From contig NZ_CP107036.1 in NCBI RefSeq assembly GCF_029542085.1, forward strand, positions 434,001-498,000: 64,000 nt of DNA, written 5' to 3'. Below the pieces are notes generated by a model, which was not told the origin of the DNA, did no database searches, and saw only the letters and a list, made by a program, of their open reading frames with translations. Each line of letters begins with the position of its first letter. Position 1 is the first letter of the stretch. Both the position numbers and the translations under genes were made by a program. Of this stretch, positions 33,400-42,782 are shown piece after piece. The stretch is from Sphingobacterium sp. ML3W (GTDB lineage: Bacteria; Bacteroidota; Bacteroidia; Sphingobacteriales; Sphingobacteriaceae).

Positions 33400-35973
33400 A
33401 TGGCACATCGAATTTATATTTATAACACAGATAAAAAAGATCAGGAGTATTTCCATGCTTATTTGGGTGAATGGAACTATGTTATTCCAGATTTGTTGCT
33501 GCCCTTGTTTGCCGCAAATCCAAAAGCGAAAGGTACCTTGGTATATGCTGAAAAAGAAGCGGGTATTTTAAAATTAAGGAAATTCTACGATCTGCTTATG
33601 CAGGAGTATAACTTGATATCCAATGCTGCTGTCCTGTTGACTATCGAAAAAATGTTCGATTTTCTGCATGGACTTCCATTTGAATACTTCCAGATCAATG
33701 CGCGTGATGTTTTTAATATGTCTGAGGTTAAACATAGCCAACAAGCAAAGGATTTTGCATTTGAAATTCATGAGAAGAACCTGTATTACGAAAAAGCAAT
33801 AGAGAGGCATTCGTTATCAGAGCTTTATCCTATTTTGAGCCGCTCAGGTTATGATTCCTTTTTAGCGATGTTACAAGCTGAGTGGAGCAACTATGGATTG
33901 GGCTGGTGGAATAGGGAGGCGATTGATAGCCTTGATAACCAGTTTTTTGAAGAAAACGGATGTTGGGGGATCCGGAATGCGAAGGGTGAGGTGAAAGTCG
34001 AACCCTGCTATGACGAGATCGGAGACTTTGATTATAATGGCTTTGCAGTTGTTGAGAAAGAAGGCTTGTTTGGCTATATAAATAGAAAGGGCGAAGAGAC
34101 CATCCCTTGTATGTATGCCTCTGCAGAGCCTGTACAGAGCGGCCGTGGTAAGATTGTAGGAAAAGTGAGTTTAGCGGGCAAATATGGCTTGGTGGACGTG
34201 GAGACTGGAGCTACAATTATTCCCTTGAACTATGCGGTTTTGGACGATTTTGCTTATGGATTCTACCAGGGACAGCAGGATGGAAAATATGACATTATCG
34301 ATGCTGAAGGTAAGGGCTTGAATACGACGGGTTCTGATGAGCCTTTTGAAATAGACTACGAGGGCTTTATTTATCAACCAATAGCGAACAGCAAACTACG
34401 TAAATATTATTCCAATCAGGGTGTTCTATTGGGCGAATATCCAGAAGGAGTTTTGAACGAATTGTTGTTTGATTTTTATGCGGTTAATTTAAACAATAAA
34501 AAAAAGAAATCAGTCCACGCAGCAGACGGTTCCCTTTTGGTAAAAGATGTGGCTGTGCTAAATGCCATGAATGGGCTCAGTGCATTGTATTACCTTACAG
34601 CGGGCAAATATTTTCTGTATGACCTCGCCAGTCGGGATTTTCTTCTGCAAGATCTGACGATTAAATCTATACAAGGAGGTGCAGATTTTGGTAATGGTGC
34701 CTATAATTGTTATATCATTGAAACCGAATCGGAAAGAGGAATCTATCACACAGACACTAAAAGCTGGCTGCTTCCATTGTCAGCACATTATGCCACAATC
34801 AGCTATGCGCTGATGGACTATTTTATCCTGCAAGATCAGGTGGGCGGGTATTATTACTACGATACTGATAGCAAAGAACTAAGTGAATCCTTCGATTTTA
34901 TCTGTGGTAGTGTAAGACATTATCAAGATCTAATGATGTTGCGCGGCGACAGACTGTTCAATAAAGGATATGAAGGATTGGAAGAGGTGCCCCAAGATCA
35001 GTATGGATATTATATCAAGGTATTGGACAAGCTGGAAGGAAAGGAACTTGAGGTTTTTGACCATTTTTTCACCAAGTGGAAATCGGATCGGGGCTTAGAT
35101 TTTGAATCTGCCTATGATAGTTATACATTGTATCACATGGCCATGGATTGCTGTAGAAATGGAGACGTCGAAAATGCTATCCGTTACTTTACATTTTCAG
35201 CTGATCAGGACAATGAAAGCAGTATGTATGAACTTGGTAATATCTATACGGATACCGATAATGAAAATAAGCGTTTTCTGGACCTGAAAAAAGGAATTGC
35301 ATACTATGAGCGGTCCGCCGGAAAGGGGTATGCAGCTTCTTGGAATAGCATTGGTTATCTTTACCAGCATGGAATAGGCTATACATCGGATCTGAAAAAA
35401 GCTTTTGAGGCCTATACCAAAGCGGCTGATCTTGGGGATGGCTATGCATTATCCAATCTGGGTTATTTCTATTTTAGTGGGACCTATGTGGAAGAAGATC
35501 TTGAAAAAGCATTGGATTACTACAAAAAAGCGGAATTGAAACTGGTTGAAAATAATCGCAATATTGCCTCGATTTATTATAGTTTAGATGACTATGACCG
35601 TCTACTTGTTTATCTGAAGAAAGATAAAGCGGATAGCTATTCCAATATTTATTACGGTTTGATGTATGATGCGGGTTTAAAATTTAAAAAGGACAGTAAA
35701 AAAGCCATTCATTATTTTGAGCGGGCAAATCATTATAGTGTCTATGAGTCTGCTACAGAAAGCTTATTGGGTTACTATAAAAATGATCCCAATTTTATGG
35801 ATCAGGAAAAACACGCCTATTGGTCGGACTTTGCCCGACAACACGAATTGGATATTGAACCCGAATTGTTGATTTGGGCGGACGAGAAAAGTGGAGGAGT
35901 AGATGCACAGGACGAACCTAAAGGAAATAGTAGTTCATCATTTTTTAGTAAACTGTTTAAAAAGAAAAAATAA
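33400..35973 (+). CDS. WG-repeat and Sel1-repeat protein, paralogue 2
   Basis: This 857-residue protein is colinear with the upstream paralogue over its whole length. It shares AHRIYIYN at the start, FQINARDVFNM near residue 100, WG-type repeats (LFGYINRKGEETIPCMY), and Sel1 repeats from about residue 590 (ELGNIYTDT, SIGYLYQHGIGY, NLGYFYFSGTY). It has an extra C-terminal tail, DEPKGNSSSSFFSKLFKKKK, with a basic end that could contact membrane or nucleic acid. No catalytic motif is visible. The gene lies 9 bp after its paralogue and 8 bp before a small membrane-protein gene, so all three form an operon. A local tandem duplication is the simplest origin. Confidence 0.8.
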   Translation: MAHRIYIYNTDKKDQEYFHAYLGEWNYVIPDLLLPLFAANPKAKGTLVYAEKEAGILKLRKFYDLLMQEYNLISNAAVLLTIEKMFDFLHGLPFEYFQINARDVFNMSEVKHSQQAKDFAFEIHEKNLYYEKAIERHSLSELYPILSRSGYDSFLAMLQAEWSNYGLGWWNREAIDSLDNQFFEENGCWGIRNAKGEVKVEPCYDEIGDFDYNGFAVVEKEGLFGYINRKGEETIPCMYASAEPVQSGRGKIVGKVSLAGKYGLVDVETGATIIPLNYAVLDDFAYGFYQGQQDGKYDIIDAEGKGLNTTGSDEPFEIDYEGFIYQPIANSKLRKYYSNQGVLLGEYPEGVLNELLFDFYAVNLNNKKKKSVHAADGSLLVKDVAVLNAMNGLSALYYLTAGKYFLYDLASRDFLLQDLTIKSIQGGADFGNGAYNCYIIETESERGIYHTDTKSWLLPLSAHYATISYALMDYFILQDQVGGYYYYDTDSKELSESFDFICGSVRHYQDLMMLRGDRLFNKGYEGLEEVPQDQYGYYIKVLDKLEGKELEVFDHFFTKWKSDRGLDFESAYDSYTLYHMAMDCCRNGDVENAIRYFTFSADQDNESSMYELGNIYTDTDNENKRFLDLKKGIAYYERSAGKGYAASWNSIGYLYQHGIGYTSDLKKAFEAYTKAADLGDGYALSNLGYFYFSGTYVEEDLEKALDYYKKAELKLVENNRNIASIYYSLDDYDRLLVYLKKDKADSYSNIYYGLMYDAGLKFKKDSKKAIHYFERANHYSVYESATESLLGYYKNDPNFMDQEKHAYWSDFARQHELDIEPELLIWADEKSGGVDAQDEPKGNSSSSFFSKLFKKKK

Positions 35974-35981
35974 TCTGCACG

Positions 35982-36206
35982 ATGTTATCTTCTGCGAATT
36001 TAGATTTCACAGGTATGCTGATCGACCTAGCCTTTATGCTTTTTTTTGGCGTAGGTTTAGGTTATTCCCTGATCGTGGGGATTATCCATATCATCCAGAA
36101 AAAGACCCAAACGTTTGGTTATTATCTACAGACATTTTTGATTTCGGGGATTATAGGTCTTGCTTTGGGAGTCTTAATCATTATGATGTGGGCACTATCG
36201 TTGTAG
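35982..36206 (+). CDS. Small two-helix membrane protein
   Basis: This 74-residue protein has two hydrophobic stretches (LIDLAFMLFFGVGLGYSLIVGI and FLISGIIGLALGVLIIMMW) joined by a short basic loop (IQKKTQT). There is no recognised family. It starts 8 bp after the second WG/Sel1 paralogue and is followed by a strong terminator, so it is the last gene of that operon. It may anchor the paralogues at the membrane; this is only suggested by position. Confidence 0.6.
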   Translation: MLSSANLDFTGMLIDLAFMLFFGVGLGYSLIVGIIHIIQKKTQTFGYYLQTFLISGIIGLALGVLIIMMWALSL

Positions 36207-36221
36207 TTTCGATATAACTTG

Positions 36222-36262
36222 TTTCAGGAGCAGGGGTATTGGATATACCCTTGCTCCTGAAA
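36222..36262. terminator. Bidirectional hairpin terminator
   Basis: TTTCAGGAGCA (36222-36232) pairs with TGCTCCTGAAA (36252-36262), continuing inward as GGGTAT/ATACCC. It separates the convergent small membrane-protein and YfiT genes. Confidence 0.85.
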
Positions 36263-36276
36263 ATAGGACTTTATCG

Positions 36277-36813
36277 TTAGACCGATCTATTTTTTGCGTT
36301 GACAATATGCATCAAATGGTGATTACAATGCCAGGCATATAGACCTATATTTATTTTAAGGGAAATATACCGTTTGGTAACCGGATGAATAAAGGCTCGT
36401 TCAAGTTGCTCGTCACTCAGGCTCTTGAGCAGGATTTCCCAGCGTTGATGCAATCCTTCTAATAGTTTAAGAGAGCTTTCAATTGGATTGTGTTTTGCAT
36501 CTGGAAGTTCGGCCCAAAGGTTTTCTTCATAGAGTTTTATCGTTGGGTCATCTTCTGTCAGGGCTAACTTAAAACGGACAAAACTATTCATGTGGCTATC
36601 AGCACAGTGATGCACCACCTGTCTGATGGTCCAGCCGTCTGGACGATATCGTTTCTCCAAAGCGATATCTGGCAGGTCGCTGACTTCCGATGTGAGTCGT
36701 GCGGGGAAATCTGCGATTGTTTTTATCCAATCATTCAGTAATTGCTTGTCAATATGATCTGGTACGGCAAAGCGACCTATGGGATACCGAAGTTTTTCTA
36801 ATTCATGTTGCAT
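36277..36813 (-). CDS. YfiT/DinB-family metal-dependent transferase (bacillithiol transferase-like)
   Basis: This is a 178-residue four-helix DinB-superfamily protein. The opening LRYPIGRF, the IRQVVHHCADSHMNS block (metal-binding histidine near residue 65) and YAWHCNHHLMHI near the C-terminus match the YfiT/BstA group, in which three histidines bind a divalent metal. Relatives transfer bacillithiol to small electrophiles and act in detoxification. Whether this organism makes bacillithiol cannot be judged here. It is a single gene with a convergent terminator at its 3' end. Confidence 0.85.
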   Translation of the reverse strand: MQHELEKLRYPIGRFAVPDHIDKQLLNDWIKTIADFPARLTSEVSDLPDIALEKRYRPDGWTIRQVVHHCADSHMNSFVRFKLALTEDDPTIKLYEENLWAELPDAKHNPIESSLKLLEGLHQRWEILLKSLSDEQLERAFIHPVTKRYISLKINIGLYAWHCNHHLMHIVNAKNRSV

Positions 36814-37032
36814 GGTTTAAATTTAGCGAAAATTGCTTCAAGGTCCTTATGTTTTGTGCGTAAAGTAACGGTTAAATCCTGTTTTGGACTTTAGGTCATG
36901 AACTTATGTGATTTGGATGACAGGAAGAATTGTGGTAATTTCGGCAATTCAAGATGCGTTGCTTTACTTTCTATAACAGATGAGGTGGTAAAGGAGGTAA
37001 ATACAGTTTGTTTTGAATATAAAGCACAAGGA

Positions 37033-37698
37033 ATGAAGAGTTTAAATGAGTTGATTAATCCGACAGATTCAGGATGGAGTCTGGTCGAAGAATGGATGAA
37101 GGAAGCAAACAATTCTTATGAGGTACTGCCCAGAAATCCAAAACGTGCAGATGAAGAGTTACTACGAGCTCAAATTACCACAAAATCACCAATGGGTGCT
37201 ATTATTCATCAAACCGGTGGAATACTCATCGATGGTGGATGGCTCCGAATCCTAGGCTCGGGTTCTGCTAAATTAAATCGAGGTATTATGGAGTGGAACA
37301 AAGGGAAGAGCTTTGACAAAGAAGGAGAGAAAGGTGGTTTTTTGTTAATTGCCGATGATGTTTTGGGGGGCTATTTTGCGATTAATGCTGGAGCTTTGGG
37401 CGAGAGCATAGGACAGGTCTATTATTTTGCACAGGATACCTTGCAATGGGAAAGTTTGGAGTGCGGCTATTCTGATTTTATTTATTGGACATTGAAGGGT
37501 GACATCCGTCAATTTTATGAAACATTTAAATGGAAGGAATGGGTTGAAGATATACAAAAATTGGATGGAAATCAGGTGTTTTCATTTTACCCTTTTCTAT
37601 GGACAGCAGAAGCGCGTGATCTGCGCAAGGTTGATAGAAAGATAGTTTCTATTGACGAAAACTACCATTTCACGATGGAGTTTGCGGGTGGAAGATAA
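37033..37698 (+). CDS. DUF2625-family protein
   Basis: This is a 221-residue protein counted from the ATG at 37033 (MKSLNELINPTDSGW). The in-frame ATG at 36898 would add 45 residues that do not resemble the family. Characteristic stretches are QITTKSPMGAIIHQTGGILID, WLRILGSG, GFLLIADDVLGGYFAIN and VFSFYPFLWT. This is a conserved but uncharacterised soluble family related by composition to SMI1/KNR4-like cytosolic proteins. It stands alone, facing a convergent lipoprotein gene 5 bp away. No function is assigned. Confidence 0.75.
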   Translation: MKSLNELINPTDSGWSLVEEWMKEANNSYEVLPRNPKRADEELLRAQITTKSPMGAIIHQTGGILIDGGWLRILGSGSAKLNRGIMEWNKGKSFDKEGEKGGFLLIADDVLGGYFAINAGALGESIGQVYYFAQDTLQWESLECGYSDFIYWTLKGDIRQFYETFKWKEWVEDIQKLDGNQVFSFYPFLWTAEARDLRKVDRKIVSIDENYHFTMEFAGGR

Positions 37699-37703
37699 AC
37701 CTG

Positions 37704-38549
37704 TTACCAGTTGGTGATCAACAGGTTCTTTGCCGCACGGAGACTACATTTCTGATATTTTGAATAGGCTTTTGCTGCTTTTTCCTGAATTTGTTCGTTG
37801 CTTTCTCCGTTTATATACCCTGTTAGTGCATCATGGAGACTGTAGGCTTCTGGACACATCAAATGGCTTGTCCAGAGAATAGGGTTTACAGTTTCTTTAT
37901 CTATATGAGGTGCAAAATACTTTTTACTATAACAAGCGAGGATAATCGCATTTCGCTTTTGGCGGTCAGTGTTTTTGAAACGCTGGTCTAGCTCGAAATC
38001 CATAAGACCATCATGTCCGATATATGCATTGAGTTTTGCATTACCGGCTATTCCGATAATCTTGTTGTCTACTTGCAGTGTATCTTTTAGTTGGCCATGC
38101 AAGCCTCGGAGAAAGTCAACTGTACATAGCTTGATCTCTTTGCCATCATAGGCATCCGCAACAAGGTAATAGTTTTCAGACTTGTGTTTATAGACCAAAC
38201 GCTCGAGGATCGCGCCTTTTCCCTTATCCTTTTTTACAAGTTTCCAATCTTTACTGCGATTGAAATAAGTTTTCATACCATATTCGCAGCCCCAATAGAG
38301 GTTGTTGGCCGGATCCTGACCGTTACCGATTGCTTTGGGAACAGGTACGATTCCCTGATAGGTGTTATCACATAATGCAACAAGTACATGGATAGTACGT
38401 GTTGTGGAATCATAAGGCAGGACTACTGTGCTGTTATTTTGACTATTCGACGGTTGGGCTGAATCTACTGTGCTACGCTGTCCACATGCGAGAAGGACGA
38501 GGGTACTACCTAGTACCCATATATAATTGAAAACCTTTTTTATCTCCAT
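37704..38549 (-). CDS. Hypothetical lipoprotein
   Basis: This 281-residue exported protein starts at the ATG at 38549 (MEIKKVFNYIW), and the signal ends LVLLAC with a good lipobox. An ATG 12 bases earlier is possible. The mature part contains VLVALCDNTYQGIVPV and NNLYWGCEYGMKTYF, and near the end CYSKKYFAPHI. No family is recognised. The 319-bp interval up to 38868 contains the hairpin at 38793-38839 and no open gene. Confidence 0.65.
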   Translation of the reverse strand: MEIKKVFNYIWVLGSTLVLLACGQRSTVDSAQPSNSQNNSTVVLPYDSTTRTIHVLVALCDNTYQGIVPVPKAIGNGQDPANNLYWGCEYGMKTYFNRSKDWKLVKKDKGKGAILERLVYKHKSENYYLVADAYDGKEIKLCTVDFLRGLHGQLKDTLQVDNKIIGIAGNAKLNAYIGHDGLMDFELDQRFKNTDRQKRNAIILACYSKKYFAPHIDKETVNPILWTSHLMCPEAYSLHDALTGYINGESNEQIQEKAAKAYSKYQKCSLRAAKNLLITNW

Positions 38550-38792
38550 TGTATTAAACAAGAATGAATGATCTTATTTGTCGGGAAATCAGATCCGACA
38601 TTTAATCCGCCTTGGATTCTTTTATCAGGGTCATCATCCTTAAATAATGTCCAAGGTCAGTCTGAATATAAACAAATATAGCTGGAAAATAGGAGTGATA
38701 TACTCCTTGTTTTCAGGGAATTTTAATCTGCTGTGGGGATCAGACGCTTCTGATACAATAGATACATGAGCTCGCATATGATCTTGTATAAT

Positions 38793-38839
38793 TTTAAGTA
38801 CCGATTGAACAATTACATTAGGTTCAATCGGTACTTAAA
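38793..38839. terminator. Strong hairpin downstream of the NYN-domain gene
   Basis: Perfect 18-bp arms (38793-38810 and 38822-38839, core GTACCGATTGAAC) flank an 11-base loop. It lies 30 bp after the stop of the leftward NYN gene. The following T tract is weak. Confidence 0.7.
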
Positions 38840-38868
38840 GAGGTTTTCCTGTCTATCCAACCGTAAAT

Positions 38869-40179
38869 TTAGCGGGATTGATTTTGGAGTGTATAGGTCT
38901 GCTCGTTGAGTTTCGTAATTTCTAGCTGGATACCTTCTGCTAGCCCAATTAGGGTTGCGGCCTCTTTGCCCAGTTTAAGGACATGGAATCCACGGCCACG
39001 GTAAGTGAAATTGCATTCATACTCATTGGAATCAATAACGATCCGGAGCTTTTGTGATTTTGCAGGAAATAAAGGCTTAAAATCTTTGGTAATTCTGATT
39101 TGCGATTTTTTTGCATCATCCGCTGTAATTTTATTTCCTGCTGCTGGAAATAACATACGATTGGGAGAATCATTTTGAGCTATGTTTTCAACTACTTGTT
39201 GTTCATCTTTCTGTTGAACTGCTGCAACCTCTTTCGGAGGATTTTCCGTTGCCACTGTATCTTGAGGCTTTTTATTTTGGCGGCCTTTTTTTCGTGCATT
39301 TTGATTCGCAGGTTTTGTCGAAACTTCCTGCGATTTTGCATCAGTGGTTGATACTGTTTTTTTGTCTTCAGCTGTTGGTGAAGGGACGACGGCAGATAAA
39401 GGTCGCTTGATAATATTTCGAATGTAATAATGTTTTATTCTCGATTTGTCCGTATTACGTTCTTCAATTTCAAAATCTTCTGTATAGGCTTTAAAAAGGT
39501 GGGACATCTTATCGTAACCATAATTTCGCGCATCAAAATCTGGTTTTCTTTTATTGAAAAGACTGCCAATTTCCCCTAAAAATGCCCATCCATTTTCATC
39601 TGCGGTGTCATCAACAGTGTCTTTTAATAATTCCAGTGTCTCTTCGTCAAGCACTGCTATGCTGGTTGGATTGTCAACAGGTGCCGGTTTGGGTTGATTT
39701 TGCTGTTTTTTCTTTGTATTAGATTCCTTCTTTGGATTCTTTTCAAAGATTTCAACATAAATAAATTTGTCGCAAGAGGCAATGAAAGGCTTCGGCGTTT
39801 TTTTCTCTCCAATACCGATAACCAACTTGCCCGATTCTCTTAGACGGGTTGCCAATCTTGTAAAATCGCTGTCACTCGATACAATACAGAAGCCATCAAC
39901 CCTGTCGGAATGCAGGATGTCCATCGCGTCGATAATAAGAGCTGAGTCGGTGGAGTTTTTACCTTGGGTATAGCTGTACTGCTGGATGGGGGTTATCGCA
40001 TGGGTGAGGAGTTTGTCCTTCCATTTTTCGACATAAGGATTGGTCCAGTCACCGTAGATCCGTTTGATCGTCGGGATACCATAGCGTTTGACTTCATTCA
40101 GAATCTCTTCGATCTTTCGATAAGAAACATTATCCGCATCGATTAATATTGCGATTTGTAAATCCCCATGCTCTGCCAT
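38869..40179 (-). CDS. NYN-domain (LabA/DUF88-like) protein with OST-HTH/LOTUS domain
   Basis: This 436-residue protein begins with an NYN/PIN-like nuclease domain: AILIDADNVSYRK with Asp14, Asp16 and Asn17, STDSALIIDAMDIL, and CIVSSDSDFTRLATRL. These supply the acidic metal-binding residues of the family. An OST-HTH/LOTUS domain follows at about residues 180-250 (ETLELLKDTV, FDARNYGYDKMSHLF). Then comes a low-complexity Lys/Gln/Thr-rich linker and a short C-terminal beta domain (RIVIDSNEYECNFTYRGRGFHVL). NYN plus LOTUS architecture points to RNA binding or processing in the cytosol. It is monocistronic, with a strong hairpin after it. Confidence 0.85.
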   Translation of the reverse strand: MAEHGDLQIAILIDADNVSYRKIEEILNEVKRYGIPTIKRIYGDWTNPYVEKWKDKLLTHAITPIQQYSYTQGKNSTDSALIIDAMDILHSDRVDGFCIVSSDSDFTRLATRLRESGKLVIGIGEKKTPKPFIASCDKFIYVEIFEKNPKKESNTKKKQQNQPKPAPVDNPTSIAVLDEETLELLKDTVDDTADENGWAFLGEIGSLFNKRKPDFDARNYGYDKMSHLFKAYTEDFEIEERNTDKSRIKHYYIRNIIKRPLSAVVPSPTAEDKKTVSTTDAKSQEVSTKPANQNARKKGRQNKKPQDTVATENPPKEVAAVQQKDEQQVVENIAQNDSPNRMLFPAAGNKITADDAKKSQIRITKDFKPLFPAKSQKLRIVIDSNEYECNFTYRGRGFHVLKLGKEAATLIGLAEGIQLEITKLNEQTYTLQNQSR

Positions 40180-40429
40180 ATGTGTTTATTTATATTTTCG
40201 ATGTATTTTTGTGTTTACGTTGCGAATAGGATTCTCCTATTTTTGAACATATGGTTAAAAATACACTATTGTTGAAGAATTATTGAATTTTTTAAGAATT
40301 TAATTTGAATCATGATTTTCTGAGAGGTGCTATCTTGAAAGATTTCCTGTCATATTGTATAGATAAGATTATAACAGTATCATCCGTCAAAGCAAAATCA
40401 AATAGGATTTAATATGGAGTATAAGGACA

Positions 40430-40465
40430 AAAAAAAGGTTTTCAAACGGGGAGAATGAAAACCTT
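40430..40465 (-). terminator. Hairpin with T tract, probable terminator of the araC-like gene
   Basis: AAGGTTTTCA (40435-40444) pairs with TGAAAACCTT (40456-40465). Read on the minus strand the stem is followed by nine T residues, a good intrinsic terminator for the AraC gene ending at 40605. The 425-bp interval 40180-40604 otherwise contains no gene. Confidence 0.65.
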
Positions 40466-40604
40466 AAATAACCAATTATAAACCTAAATTATGATACAAC
40501 AAAGATAGTGTGTATTTTACACATATGCAAATATTGCTTGTTTTTTTTAATGGGCCGATTGTATTTTGTAGCTAGAAAGCTACAAAGGCTTTCTTGTTAT
40601 GTTG

Positions 40605-41384
40605 TTAATGCTCAATAAAAGCAGAAGGCCGATATCCCATGACGGCATAGAAACTATTTGTAAAAGCCTGTACGCTTTGGTACCCAACTTTGTAGGCAAT
40701 CTGGGATATTGTCAGTTCACCCGTGCTTAATAACTCAAGACTTTTAATTATCCGTAGCAATTGCTGGTATTTGACCAGTGTCATTCCTGTTTCCTTTTTA
40801 AATAATCGTTCGATAGTGCGCAGGGAAAGATTGGATAATAACGCAATTTCTTCCATCTTAATAGGATGGGTATAGTGGTCGTGTAGGTGATTTAATACTG
40901 TCTGTAATCTATTTTCACTTGGCAGCGTAATTTCTAGATGCAATAAGCGGGATCCGAAGGCGGGGAGTTCGTTAAGGAGTGCACGAAGGAAAATTTTTTC
41001 ATGTTCATTTTCTTCAGTCAATTTTGACCATTTTTCGGCATATAGGATCATCTCTCTCAACACCTTCGGAGCAGCGAATATTTGAACCTTTTCGAAAAAT
41101 GGATCTTCCTGCTCAATATCGAAAAAGAGGATCATTAATTTGATACTCTCGGAATGTGAATTGGTCTTATGTAAAGCATTTGAGGGAACCCATGCTACAT
41201 GATTCTGGGGGAGTAGGTACATTTTTCCCTCAACGGTGAGGTATTGAAAACCTTGCTCGACGTAAATCAACTGCGCCTTGAGATGCGTATGTAACGCATC
41301 GTCGTGAACCCAATTTTCTTCGAACCAGACAAAATTAGATTTTTTTATATTATCAATTGTTTCAATATGATTGGAACAGCCCAT
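40605..41384 (-). CDS. AraC-family regulator with cupin-type sensor domain
   Basis: This 259-residue regulator is counted from the ATG at 41384; longer starts up to 41483 add an unlikely Cys-rich leader. The N-terminal half is a cupin-like domain (HDDALHTHLKAQLIYVEQG, metal-ligand-like histidines). The C-terminal 100 residues contain two helix-turn-helix units: KMEEIALLSNLSLRTIERLFK and TISQIAYKVGYQSVQAFTNSF. The layout, including VPSNALHKT, resembles NimR-type regulators that control adjacent CynX/NimT transporters. The gene is divergent from such a transporter (41547), which is its probable target. Confidence 0.88.
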   Translation of the reverse strand: MGCSNHIETIDNIKKSNFVWFEENWVHDDALHTHLKAQLIYVEQGFQYLTVEGKMYLLPQNHVAWVPSNALHKTNSHSESIKLMILFFDIEQEDPFFEKVQIFAAPKVLREMILYAEKWSKLTEENEHEKIFLRALLNELPAFGSRLLHLEITLPSENRLQTVLNHLHDHYTHPIKMEEIALLSNLSLRTIERLFKKETGMTLVKYQQLLRIIKSLELLSTGELTISQIAYKVGYQSVQAFTNSFYAVMGYRPSAFIEH

Positions 41385-41546
41385 GTCGTTATGAATTAAA
41401 TCAATGGCAAATTTAATTAAATAACTGAATATATCTTTGCAACAAATCATCTTGTAGGTGTAGTCATCATTCGATAATACCATATACTAGCGGAAGTATT
41501 CACTCGCTAAACATTGGCTGTTATACCCAAGAAATAAATAATTTAT

Positions 41547-42755
41547 ATGAATAAGAATATGCAAAAATCAAATACTGTTTCCTGGAGCTGGTTGTCTGTA
41601 TTGGTTGTTATTTTAGTTTCAACGAATCTGAGATCGCCGATTACGGCTGTAGGGCCTGTTTTGGGGCAAATCAGTGACTATCTTACATTGGATAGCTTTC
41701 AAAGTAGTTTATTGACTGCGATTCCTCTTTTTATGTTTGCAAGTTGTTCGGTCCTGGTGAGTAGGTATTCCCACGTTCAGGCTATGCATCGTTTTTTGTT
41801 GTTTGGATTGATTGTCCTTGCTGTGGGAATCATTGTGAGGGTATGGGGTGGTACAGCCTCTTTGTTTGTAGGATCCGTCATGATCGGCTTAGGAATCTGT
41901 GTGGGTAATGTCGTAGCTCCAGGGTATATTAAGACCAGTTTTCCCAATAATATCGGACTGATGACTGGCGTTTTTGCTGTAGCAATGAACTTGACAGCAG
42001 CATTCGCATCAGGCTTTAGTCTACGTCTGGGTGAGTGGACTGGCTTTGGATGGAGAGGTTCTTTGGGCGTGTGGGTGGTCTTGGCGATACTATCTATTAT
42101 TGCTGTTTTTTTTGATCAGTTATGCGGGCAGAAAAGTATTATTCCTGAGCAGAAAAAGCACGTGCAGACTGGGATTGGACATATTTTTAAATCCAGATTG
42201 GCTTGGTATATCAGTATATTTATGGGGATTCAGTCATTGATTTATTATAGTTTGATTTCCTGGTTGCCCAAGGTATTGGTTGATTACGGAATGGCTGCCA
42301 AAGACACCGGTTGGTTGTTGTTTTTGATCCAGATTGCGATGATCCCTATTATGTTTGTCGGGCCTATTATTGCACACCGAATGAAAGATCAGCGACTGAT
42401 GGCTGTTGCTGTTGCGGTGGGTATGCTGGGCAGCATTTTGATCTTCTTTTTATATAAGCTAGATGGGATCTATATTGCAGCCATTTTATTAGGGCTTTCC
42501 AACGGCCTGTCTTTTAGTCTTTCTATTCTCTTTTTTAGTTTAAGGGCAAAATCGACAGCGAATGCAATCAAAATTTCGGGAATGGCGCAATCAGTCGGGT
42601 ATTTGATTGCTGCATTCGGCCCGCCGATTTTTGGAAAATTGCATGAGATAGACTCATCCTGGAACTACTCTTTTTATTTTCTTGCGGCTAGTATTGTCCT
42701 GTTATTATTGACAGGAATAAAAGCGGCGGAAAATAAATTCGTGGAAGAATCTTAA
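41547..42755 (+). CDS. MFS transporter, CynX/NimT family
   Basis: This 402-residue protein has twelve hydrophobic segments. The opening VSTNLRSPITAVGPVL is diagnostic of the CynX/NimT subgroup, which exports or imports small anions and azoles such as cyanate or 2-nitroimidazole in characterised members. GLGICVGNVVAPGYIK and GLSNGLSFSLS follow as family blocks. It is transcribed divergently from an AraC-type regulator, the classic nimR-nimT arrangement, and ends at a perfect hairpin terminator. The substrate is unknown. Confidence 0.88.
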   Translation: MNKNMQKSNTVSWSWLSVLVVILVSTNLRSPITAVGPVLGQISDYLTLDSFQSSLLTAIPLFMFASCSVLVSRYSHVQAMHRFLLFGLIVLAVGIIVRVWGGTASLFVGSVMIGLGICVGNVVAPGYIKTSFPNNIGLMTGVFAVAMNLTAAFASGFSLRLGEWTGFGWRGSLGVWVVLAILSIIAVFFDQLCGQKSIIPEQKKHVQTGIGHIFKSRLAWYISIFMGIQSLIYYSLISWLPKVLVDYGMAAKDTGWLLFLIQIAMIPIMFVGPIIAHRMKDQRLMAVAVAVGMLGSILIFFLYKLDGIYIAAILLGLSNGLSFSLSILFFSLRAKSTANAIKISGMAQSVGYLIAAFGPPIFGKLHEIDSSWNYSFYFLAASIVLLLLTGIKAAENKFVEES

Positions 42756-42782
42756 TAAGGTATACAATATTTGGTAAATGCT

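Noticed and set aside
30913..36206. WG/Sel1 paralogues and small membrane protein as toxin/immunity or type VI secretion genes
   Set aside because: No toxin domain, no Hcp, VgrG or other secretion component is in the window, and both large proteins have scaffold-type repeats only.
42760..42772. GTATACAATATTTG just after the MFS transporter stop
   Set aside because: It is downstream of a gene and immediately before a terminator, far from the GntR locus and unpaired. It is unlikely to be an operator.
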